Origin: an uncultured bacterium
GTDB taxonomy: Bacteria > Pseudomonadota > Gammaproteobacteria > Burkholderiales > Burkholderiaceae_E
Assembly: GCA_903864485.1 (NCBI GenBank)
Contig: CAIPGD010000325.1
Coordinates: 1-9,956, forward strand
Length of the DNA stretch: 9,956 bases
Direction of reading: 5' to 3'
Below, one piece after another: positions 1 through 5,890 of this stretch (the stretch's first letter is position 1; every line of letters begins with the position of its first letter). The position numbers and the translations under genes are program-made. The notes under the pieces are model-generated. The model did not search any database. It was not told the origin of the DNA and was given only the letters and a program-made list of their open reading frames with translations.

Positions 1-165
1 ACCGAGACCAGTTGAGGGGTCCTGACCTACTTCGAGGCGACGCCCTTGTGCTTCTCAAACGACCTCATCCCGCCGAAGCTCAGAAGCCCTGTGACAGCCT
101 GAGACGCCCTAAAACGAGTTTTTTATTAAAATCTCTATTTTTCAACGGTTTACGGAAAATTTAGG
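1..165. other. Left-edge stretch with no supportable gene
   Basis: I see nothing here I can call a gene. One plus-strand frame is open from the window edge to a TAG at 162-164 (about 53 codons), just before the hairpin at 168-195. It could be the tail of a gene that starts outside the window. Its peptide is basic, matches no family I recognise, and crosses an AT-rich stretch (about 120-165) that does not look coding. On the minus strand there is only a 13-residue ATG frame at 27-68. No copy of the tRNA 3' end, which would mark an attachment site, is visible here. Confidence 0.4.
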
Positions 166-167
166 CG

Positions 168-195
168 AAAAAAAGACCGGAAAATCTGGTCTTTT
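168..195 (-). terminator. Intrinsic terminator, possibly bidirectional
   Basis: An 11-base-pair stem (171-181 with 185-195, one G-U wobble) closes a 3-base AAA loop. Read on the minus strand it is followed by an unbroken run of seven T (complement of 168-174), the classic Rho-independent form. Read on the plus strand the tail is only TTTTA, weaker but plausible. It could stop a leftward transcript from the tRNA side, a rightward transcript from a gene outside the window, or both. Confidence 0.7.
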
Positions 196-302
196 ATCAC
201 TGATTGGCTGACAAGAGGCGGATTCTCCCGGCGGCTCGCCTGCATGCTCGCCGCTTCTCATCCCGACGCGAGCCAAATTGTTGGCTCGCTCCCCTCCCCG
301 CC
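196..302 (-). other. Structured spacer between two terminators; possible small RNA
   Basis: No convincing ORF. It contains a perfect 9-base-pair hairpin (268-276 with 281-289, loop ATTG) and a run of GGCGAGC-type short repeats near 230-255. A terminator lies on each side in the minus direction. A transcript starting just left of the tRNA terminator and ending at 168 would be about 130 nt with two or more hairpins, a usual small-RNA shape. I see no clear promoter for it, so this is a weak suggestion and the stretch may simply be spacer. Confidence 0.25.
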
Positions 303-339
303 GAAAAGCAAGAAAGGCCCTCGCGGGCCTTTGCTTTTC
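303..339 (-). terminator. Terminator of the tRNA-Ser gene
   Basis: An inner stem of 8 base pairs (AAAGGCCC at 313-320 with GGGCCTTT at 325-332, loop TCGC) sits on an outer 7-base-pair stem (303-309 with 333-339), separated by a 3-base bulge. On the minus strand the stem is followed by CTTGCTTTT. It begins one base past the tRNA CCA end, the expected place for a tRNA gene terminator. The inverted repeat is nearly symmetrical, so it may also work rightward. Confidence 0.8.
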
Positions 340-340
340 G

Positions 341-431
341 TGGCGGACAGGGCGGGATTCGAACCCGCGGTGGGCTGTTAACCCACACACGCTTTCCAGG
401 CGTGCGACTTAAACCGCTCATCCACCTGTCC
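341..431 (-). tRNA. tRNA-Ser (anticodon GGA)
   Basis: The minus strand folds as a 91-nt class II tRNA with an encoded CCA end (TGG at 341-343 on the plus strand). The acceptor stem is GGACAGG with CCTGTCC. The anticodon stem is CACGC with GCGTG around the loop CTGGAAA, giving anticodon GGA (plus-strand 395-397), which reads UCC and UCU serine codons. A long variable arm of GTGGG/CCCAC type is present, as serine tRNAs require. The T arm is CGGG-TTCGAAT-CCCG. A terminator follows immediately, and the bug-like gene ends 58 bases upstream on the same strand, so read-through from that gene is possible. Confidence 0.97.
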
Positions 432-446
432 ACAGCAGAGCGCGCG

Positions 447-455
447 ATGTTACCA
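447..455 (-). promoter_or_regulatory. Candidate extended -10 promoter element for tRNA-Ser
   Basis: On the minus strand the sequence TGGTAACAT gives an extended -10 (TGn then TAACAT), ending 15 bases before the mature tRNA 5' end. The bases just after it are CGCGCGC, a GC-rich discriminator of the kind found at stable-RNA promoters under stringent control. I could not find a matching -35 at the normal distance, so this rests on the -10 and the discriminator alone. Confidence 0.35.
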
Positions 456-489
456 CTTGGACCCTAATCGGCCCGGTGGCCCCTTCGGT

Positions 490-1545
490 TCAGGCTGCGC
501 GCAATCCCAGCCGCTTGATCAGCGAGCCCCAGCGCTCGTTCTCTGCCCGGATCATGGCGGCAAATGGCTGCGGTCCTTCGCCGATCGGTTGCCACCAGAC
601 TTTGGCCATATCGTGCTGAGTATCGTGATCATCGACCGCGCGGTTGAGGACTGCATGCATCTTTGCAACGGTCGAGGGTGGAACGCCCTTCGGCATAGCG
701 AATCCGGCCCAGCGGACGACTTCAAACCCTTTCATGCCTTGCGAGGCGGCGGTTCGAATTTCTGGCATGGCCTCTAGACGTTCAGAACTCGTCACGGCCA
801 ATGCGCGCAGTCGACCGGAGCGAAGTTCGGGAAGGGCCTGGACGGGGTCGAGTAGCACCGCTTGCACCTCATTGGCGACGGCGGCGACGATCGCGTCGCG
901 CTCGCTCGAGTAGGGCACATGGAGCACTTGAACGCCGGCATGCATCATCATGGCTTCACCGGCGAGGTGTCCCGGCGAACCGCGCCCGCCACTGCCAAAG
1001 GTCATAACGCCGGGGCGTTCAACCGCGCGTGCAAACCAGTCTTTGAGTCCCTTCGCGATCACCCGGCGTCCGGTACAAACCAGGTAGGGGCGCGTGCCTA
1101 ACCAGGTGACGGGTTGCAGATCAGCCGCAGAAAAATGTGCCCCCGGGTTCAGGAACGAATCGATCACGAGCGAACGGTTATCAACGTACGCCATCGATGC
1201 GCCGTCGGTGGTGGCGCGCGTCAGTTCCTGCAGGACCTCGGCGGGAGATTCATCGGCCCGATACCGATAATTGACCGTCCAGGCAAACGCTTGTTTCAAG
1301 CGCGGTGCGAGCGCCTTACAAAGGGTTTCGGCATGACCGCCCTTCCCTTCCGGCACGACCACATCGAGCGGACGCGGAGGCGGCCACGACGGGTCAAGGA
1401 CGCCGCCATCGAGCCGTGCATGCCCAGGGCCTTCCGCCCGCGCAACTGAGGTCCACGCGGGTAACAAGCCACTCGCGGACACTGCGCCGCTGCTAAGGAC
1501 TTGAAGTGCGAGTCGACGATTGGTTTTCAAGGTTCGGGACGTCAT
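490..1545 (-). CDS. Orphan Bug/TctC-family periplasmic substrate-binding protein
   Basis: This 351-residue protein belongs to the Bug (TctC, PF03401) family, periplasmic receptors that bind small carboxylates or similar metabolites. Residues 1-37 form an export signal with Asn-Arg-Arg at 9-11 (somewhat Tat-like), a hydrophobic stretch, and an Ala-Arg-Ala cleavage site at 35-37. Family marks include GSGGRGSPGHLAGE at 184-197, HVPY at 209-212 and the WAGFAMPKGVPP segment at 279-290. The first ligand loop, usually PFPPGG followed by an Asp, reads PEGKGGHAE here, and the usual Asn-rich second loop is replaced by YRYRADESP, so the ligand may be atypical. No tctA or tctB membrane genes are in the window. 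The gene follows acs by 49 bases on the same strand and may be cotranscribed. The ATG at 1545 has no strong ribosome-binding site. Ligand unknown. Confidence 0.87.
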   Translation of the reverse strand: MTSRTLKTNRRLALQVLSSGAVSASGLLPAWTSVARAEGPGHARLDGGVLDPSWPPPRPLDVVVPEGKGGHAETLCKALAPRLKQAFAWTVNYRYRADESPAEVLQELTRATTDGASMAYVDNRSLVIDSFLNPGAHFSAADLQPVTWLGTRPYLVCTGRRVIAKGLKDWFARAVERPGVMTFGSGGRGSPGHLAGEAMMMHAGVQVLHVPYSSERDAIVAAVANEVQAVLLDPVQALPELRSGRLRALAVTSSERLEAMPEIRTAASQGMKGFEVVRWAGFAMPKGVPPSTVAKMHAVLNRAVDDHDTQHDMAKVWWQPIGEGPQPFAAMIRAENERWGSLIKRLGLRAA

Positions 1546-1594
1546 CGTGCGAAGAATTTAACGATTAATTACGCCATTATGGGACAGGCCGAGA

Positions 1595-3577
1595 TCAAAC
1601 CGTCTGCTTCAGTTGCTCCAAAATCCCGGGATTCTCGAGCGTCGAGGTGTCTTGCGTAATTTCGTCGCCCTTGGCGAGAGAACGAAGTAAGCGCCGCATG
1701 ATTTTGCCCGATCGGGTTTTCGGCAAATTATCGCCAAATCGAATGTCCTTCGGCTTAGCGATCGGTCCAATCTCTTTGCCCACCCAGTTGCGTAAATCAG
1801 TCGCGATCCGGCGCGCGTCATCGCCAGCTGGGGCTGACTGTTTGAGGACCACAAAAGCCACAATGGCTTCGCCGGTTGTATCGTCCGGGCGACCCACGAC
1901 AGCAGCCTCTGCCACCAGCGGATTAGCAACTAAAGCGCTCTCGATTTCCATCGTACCCATACGGTGACCGGATACGTTGAGTACGTCGTCGATGCGGCCG
2001 GTAATCGTAAAGTAGCCGGTTACTCGGTTCCGCACGGCGCCGTCACCGGCTAGATAAAAGCCCTTGAGTTCGTCGGGGAAGTAGGCTTTGCGGAACCGGT
2101 CCGGGTCACCCCAAATAGTCCGAATCATTGAGGGCCAGGGTTTGCGCACCACCAAAATACCGCCCTGGCCATTGGGAAGTTCGATCCCTGCTTCATCCAC
2201 GATAGCGGCATCAATACCGGGCAATGGCAAGGTGCAGGAGCCCGGCACGAGTGGTGTTGCCCCCGGCAACGGGGTGATCATGTGGCCACCGGTTTCAGTT
2301 TGCCAAAAGGTGTCAACAATCGGGCACCGCGATTGGCCCACCTGCTGGTGATACCAGATCCAGGCTTCAGGGTTAATCGGTTCACCCACCGATCCAAGCA
2401 GACGCAGGCTCGAAAGATCGTACTTCGAGGGGTGCGTTTCGGGCGCCGCATCGCAGGCCTTGATCAGCGCGCGGATCGCGGTAGGTGCGGTATAGAAAAT
2501 CGAGCACTGATGCTTCTGAATGGTTGCCCAAAAACGCCCTGCATTGGGGAACGTAGGTACGCCCTCGAAAATAATCTGCGTGGCGCCGACTGCCAATGGC
2601 CCATAGGCAACATAGGTATGCCCAGTGACCCAACCCACATCGGCGGTACACCAGAAAACGTCGTGAGGCTTGATATCGAACGTCCACTGCATCGTCAGCA
2701 TCGCATGCAGGAGATAACCCCCCGTGGCGTGCTGGACGCCCTTTGGTTTACCGGTCGACCCGGAGGTGTAGAGCACAAAAAGTGGGTGCTCCGCGCCCAC
2801 CCAGACCGCATTACAGATTGGGGCCTGGGCTTCAACGAGCTCGTGCATCCAGACATCGCGACCGGGCTCAAATGCAATCTCGCCGCCCGTGCGCCGATAA
2901 ACGATCACATGCCGGACTTGCTCGCAGCCGCCGAGGGCAAACGCCTCATCGACCGCCGGTTTGAGCGGAATCGCTTTCCCACCGCGATATTGTCCGTCGG
3001 CCGCGATCACGAGGGTGGCGCCCACGTCGACGATCCGTTCCTGCAGTGACTTGGCAGAAAACCCGCCGAAAACCACCGAGTGCGTGATGCCCAGGCGGGC
3101 ACATGCCTGCATGGCCACGACCGCCTCGATTGACATCGGCATATAGATAATGGCCCGCTCGCCAGTCTGATAGCCCAATGACTTCAGCCCGTTAGCGAAC
3201 TGACAGACCCGCGCATACAACTCGGCGTAGGTAATTTGGGTAACGTCCCCGTTATCAGCCTCAAACAGGATGGCGGTCTTGTGCTCAGTCGGTGTCCCCA
3301 GATGACGGTCGAGACAGTTAAATGAGGCGTTTAACTCACCATCCGCAAACCATTGATAAAACGGAGCATTAGACTCGTCGAGCGAGCGGGTAAATGGTTT
3401 TTTCCAGATCAGATTTTCGTGGGCCATACGGGCCCAAAACGCGCCATGGTCGCGCTGCGCTTCAGCGCAAAGGGCCTGATAGGCTTCCATACCCGACACG
3501 TTGGCCTGAGCCACAAAGGCCTCGGGCACAGGAAAAATACGGCTCTCCTGCATGACGCTTTCGATTTCACCCGACAT
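1595..3577 (-). CDS. acs: Acetyl-CoA synthetase (AMP-forming)
   Basis: Converts acetate, ATP and CoA to acetyl-CoA, AMP and pyrophosphate in the cytoplasm. It is a 660-residue member of the ANL superfamily and full length for Acs. Numbered from the chosen start: an Acs-type N-terminal region (NASFNCLDRHLG about 83-94), the phosphate loop YTSGSTGKPKGVQ at 270-282, the adenine/acetate motif VDTFWQTETGG at 421-431, the hinge region TGRIDDVLNVSGHR at 526-539 and PKTRSGKIMRR at 619-629. Lys625 in that last motif is the adenylation lysine, the site of reversible acetylation in well-studied Acs enzymes. Two upstream in-frame ATGs (3595 and 3592) exist, but only the ATG at 3577 has a Shine-Dalgarno, so I start there. 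One substitution stands out: the usual Trp-Trp before QTETG is Phe-Trp, while the second Trp, which limits substrate size in Acs, is kept. PrpE-like activity is less likely, since a better prpE lies at the right edge. Confidence 0.95.
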   Translation of the reverse strand: MSGEIESVMQESRIFPVPEAFVAQANVSGMEAYQALCAEAQRDHGAFWARMAHENLIWKKPFTRSLDESNAPFYQWFADGELNASFNCLDRHLGTPTEHKTAILFEADNGDVTQITYAELYARVCQFANGLKSLGYQTGERAIIYMPMSIEAVVAMQACARLGITHSVVFGGFSAKSLQERIVDVGATLVIAADGQYRGGKAIPLKPAVDEAFALGGCEQVRHVIVYRRTGGEIAFEPGRDVWMHELVEAQAPICNAVWVGAEHPLFVLYTSGSTGKPKGVQHATGGYLLHAMLTMQWTFDIKPHDVFWCTADVGWVTGHTYVAYGPLAVGATQIIFEGVPTFPNAGRFWATIQKHQCSIFYTAPTAIRALIKACDAAPETHPSKYDLSSLRLLGSVGEPINPEAWIWYHQQVGQSRCPIVDTFWQTETGGHMITPLPGATPLVPGSCTLPLPGIDAAIVDEAGIELPNGQGGILVVRKPWPSMIRTIWGDPDRFRKAYFPDELKGFYLAGDGAVRNRVTGYFTITGRIDDVLNVSGHRMGTMEIESALVANPLVAEAAVVGRPDDTTGEAIVAFVVLKQSAPAGDDARRIATDLRNWVGKEIGPIAKPKDIRFGDNLPKTRSGKIMRRLLRSLAKGDEITQDTSTLENPGILEQLKQTV

Positions 3578-3648
3578 TCGCCTCTCCCCCATCATTATTT
3601 AATTGAACCCGCGAACTGATCGAGTCCGCCACAGCTAAACTTTAAACC
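3578..3648. promoter_or_regulatory. Shared divergent control region of acs and the yqhA-fum unit
   Basis: Only 71 bases separate the acs and yqhA-like start codons, so promoters and operators for both directions must lie here or inside the genes. The part nearest acs is AT-rich (about 3589-3605). I could not place a convincing -35/-10 pair in either direction or a recognisable operator palindrome. Confidence 0.45.
3581..3590 (-). promoter_or_regulatory. Ribosome-binding site that decides the acs start
   Basis: On the minus strand the run GGGGGAGAGG contains GGAG six bases before the ATG at 3577. The two ATGs further upstream (3595, 3592) overlap or precede this run and have only AT-rich sequence before them. 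Translation from 3577 is therefore much better supported. Confidence 0.8.
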
Positions 3649-4260
3649 ATGTCATCACCCAAACAACGATCCCAGGGCGCCCCAAACTGGCTCGAGCAGT
3701 GCATGTTCGCGAGCCGTTGGTTGCAAGTTCCACTCTACCTCGGTCTGATCGCGGCCCAGATTGTTTATGTCTGGCTGTTCTTCGAGGAGTTGATGCACCT
3801 GGTTGCCCTACTCTGGGACCCGGCGGCACTCGACGCAACCGTCGAGCGAATCCATATCGCTGAGCGAAGTCGAGAGACTGTCGTCATGATCATGGTGCTG
3901 ACCCTCATTGATGTGGTCATGATCTCAAACCTTTTAATTATGGTGATTATTGGAGGTTACGAGACCTTTGTTTCACGATTGCACCTGCAGGATCATCCCG
4001 ACCAACCCGAGTGGCTGGACCATATCAACGCGAATGTCCTGAAGGTCAAACTCGCAACCGCCATCGTTGGCATCTCATCGATTCACCTGCTCAAAACCTT
4101 CATTTCAGCGGGTACCCTCTCCGATAAGACCCTGCTTTGGCAATCGGTCATCCATGTCATTTTTCTCTTGTCCGCGCTTGCGATCGCCTATATTGACCGG
4201 CTCATGTCGCACGGCAAAGCACCGTCGCAACCAACGTCACCGCCCCCCAGCGACCACTAA
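3649..4260 (+). CDS. YqhA/UPF0114-family inner-membrane protein
   Basis: A 203-residue protein with four predicted membrane segments at about 25-46, 78-102, 133-154 and 164-183. The segment SNLLIMVIIGGYETFVSR (93-110) and the preceding VLTLIDVVMI are the hallmark of the YqhA/UPF0114 (TIGR00645) family of bacterial inner-membrane proteins, whose molecular function is not established. It is longer than E. coli YqhA, mainly because of a larger first loop (about 50-77) and a Pro/Ser-rich C-terminal tail (190-203). The stop lies 22 bases before the fumarase ATG on the same strand, so the two genes are probably one transcript. No good Shine-Dalgarno precedes the ATG at 3649; initiation may be weak or near the transcript start. 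Confidence 0.88.
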   Translation: MSSPKQRSQGAPNWLEQCMFASRWLQVPLYLGLIAAQIVYVWLFFEELMHLVALLWDPAALDATVERIHIAERSRETVVMIMVLTLIDVVMISNLLIMVIIGGYETFVSRLHLQDHPDQPEWLDHINANVLKVKLATAIVGISSIHLLKTFISAGTLSDKTLLWQSVIHVIFLLSALAIAYIDRLMSHGKAPSQPTSPPPSDH

Positions 4261-4282
4261 ACCTTAGACACCTAAATAGACC

Positions 4283-5890
4283 ATGACGACAATGCCCGTC
4301 ACGCCAAACTCGCCAAACTCGCCAAACACGACCACCACGATTAACCAAGACCACCTCATCGAGTCGGTGGCCGATGCGCTCCAGTTCATCAGCTATTACC
4401 ACCCTGCAGACTACATCCGCCACCTCGCTCAGGCCTACGCGATCGAGCAGAGCCCAGCGGCGAAAGATGCGATTGCACAAATTTTGACCAATTCGCGGAT
4501 GTGCGCCGAAGGCCATCGCCCGATCTGTCAGGACACCGGCATCGTCAACGTATTTCTAAAGATCGGAATGGATGTCCGCTGGGGTGGCCCCAACGGGGGC
4601 CCAGCAACGATCTCAATTGAAGACATGGTCAACGAAGGGGTCCGGCGTGCCTACCTCAACAGCGACAACAAGCTGCGAGCGTCGGTCCTCGACGATCCGC
4701 TGTTCGAACGCAAGAACACGCGCGACAACACGCCTGCGGTCATTCATATGACCGTAGTCCCCGGCAATACCGTCGATGTCGACGTCGCGGCCAAAGGCGG
4801 CGGCTCCGAGAATAAGGCGAAATTCGCGATGCTGAACCCCTCGGATGACGTCACCGAGTGGGTGCTCAAAACAGTGCCCCTGATGGGTGCAGGGTGGTGT
4901 CCACCAGGCATGCTTGGCATCGGAGTCGGTGGCACGGCAGAAAAAGCGATGCTCATGGCCAAGGAATCGCTCATGGAGCCCATCGACATGAGCGAGCTCA
5001 AGGCCCGCGGTCCTCAGAACAAGACCGAGGCCCTGCGGATCGAATTGTGTGATCGGGTCAATGCGCTGGGAATCGGTGCGCAAGGCCTTGGCGGTCTGAC
5101 GACCGTGCTGGATGTCAAAATCAAAACCTATCCGACACATGCGGCCAGTAAGCCCGTCGCGATGATTCCAAACTGCGCGGCGACCCGACACGCGCATTTC
5201 AGCCTGGACGGCTCAGGGCCAGCACACCTCGAAGCGCCCAAGCTGTCGGACTGGCCTGATGTTGCCTGGACCCCTGATGTCGGTCGCAGCCTTCGGGTTG
5301 ATTTGAATACGCTGACGCCCGAGCAGGTTGCTGCCTGGAAACCTGGCCAGACAGTGCTCCTCAATGGCAAGCTACTGACCGGACGCGACGCCGCCCACAA
5401 GCGAATCACCGAAATGCTTGCCCGTGGTGAGCCGCTTCCCGTGAGCTTCAAAAACCGGGTGATTTACTACGTCGGCCCCGTCGATCCTGTGCGCGATGAA
5501 GCGGTTGGTCCCGCAGGTCCGACAACGTCGACCCGGATGGACAAATTCACCCGAACGATGCTCGAGCAAACGGGCCTGATCGCGATGGTTGGCAAAGCTG
5601 AACGCGGCCCCGTCGCCATCGAAGCCATCCGCGATTCCAAGGCGGCTTACCTCATGGCCGTAGGCGGCGCCGCCTATCTCGTCTCAAAGGCTATAAAAGC
5701 GGCTCGCATCGTCGGATTTGCCGACCTGGGCATGGAAGCGATTTACGAATTCGATGTCGTTGACATGCCGGTGACGGTCGCGGTGGACTCACTGGGAACC
5801 TCGGTCCACGAAACCGGTCCACGCGAATGGGCCGCTAAGATCGCCAGCGTGGCACTGCCAATGCCGTCGACTGCCCGCGCGGCACATTGA
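4283..5890 (+). CDS. Fumarate hydratase, class I ([4Fe-4S])
   Basis: Catalyses the reversible hydration of fumarate to L-malate in the TCA cycle. The 535 residues cover both the N-terminal Fumerase domain (about 25-300) and the C-terminal Fumerase_C domain (about 310-520), as in one-chain class I enzymes such as FumA/FumB. The three expected cluster ligands are visible: Cys82 in ICQDTG, Cys206 in GWCPPGM and Cys298 in IPNCAATRH. The KGGGSENKAKF segment (171-181) is also typical. As an oxygen-sensitive iron-sulfur enzyme it differs from class II FumC. The first 20 residues are an Asn/Ser/Pro/Thr-rich tail encoded partly by a 9-base tandem repeat; the conserved part begins about residue 20. I keep the ATG at 4283 although neither it nor the ATG at 4292 has a clear ribosome-binding site. 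The last 56 bases overlap the convergent MFS gene. Confidence 0.95.
   Translation: MTTMPVTPNSPNSPNTTTTINQDHLIESVADALQFISYYHPADYIRHLAQAYAIEQSPAAKDAIAQILTNSRMCAEGHRPICQDTGIVNVFLKIGMDVRWGGPNGGPATISIEDMVNEGVRRAYLNSDNKLRASVLDDPLFERKNTRDNTPAVIHMTVVPGNTVDVDVAAKGGGSENKAKFAMLNPSDDVTEWVLKTVPLMGAGWCPPGMLGIGVGGTAEKAMLMAKESLMEPIDMSELKARGPQNKTEALRIELCDRVNALGIGAQGLGGLTTVLDVKIKTYPTHAASKPVAMIPNCAATRHAHFSLDGSGPAHLEAPKLSDWPDVAWTPDVGRSLRVDLNTLTPEQVAAWKPGQTVLLNGKLLTGRDAAHKRITEMLARGEPLPVSFKNRVIYYVGPVDPVRDEAVGPAGPTTSTRMDKFTRTMLEQTGLIAMVGKAERGPVAIEAIRDSKAAYLMAVGGAAYLVSKAIKAARIVGFADLGMEAIYEFDVVDMPVTVAVDSLGTSVHETGPREWAAKIASVALPMPSTARAAH
4302..4327 (+). repeat. Short 9-base tandem repeat in the 5' end of the fumarase gene
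   Basis: CGCCAAACT occurs twice head-to-tail and a third time without its last base. In frame it encodes Asn-Ser-Pro repeated (residues 9-15). Because the unit is a multiple of three, copy changes would lengthen or shorten the N-terminal tail without breaking the enzyme. Confidence 0.85.

Noticed and set aside
204..467. Open frames crossing the tRNA-Ser gene
   Set aside because: They run through a clearly folded tRNA and its terminator and have no protein-family resemblance.
471..482. Short GGCC...GGCC hairpin downstream of the bug-like gene
   Set aside because: Only a 4-base-pair stem with no T-run after it, so I do not call it a terminator.
2282..3049. A 255-codon plus-strand open frame inside acs
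   Set aside because: It lies wholly antisense to a strongly conserved enzyme, its protein has no recognisable domain and is rich in Arg, as expected from the complement of a GC-rich coding strand.
4613..5197. A 194-codon minus-strand open frame inside the fumarase gene
   Set aside because: It is antisense to conserved fumarase sequence including two cluster cysteine regions, and shows only composition-driven Arg/His/Asp-rich sequence.
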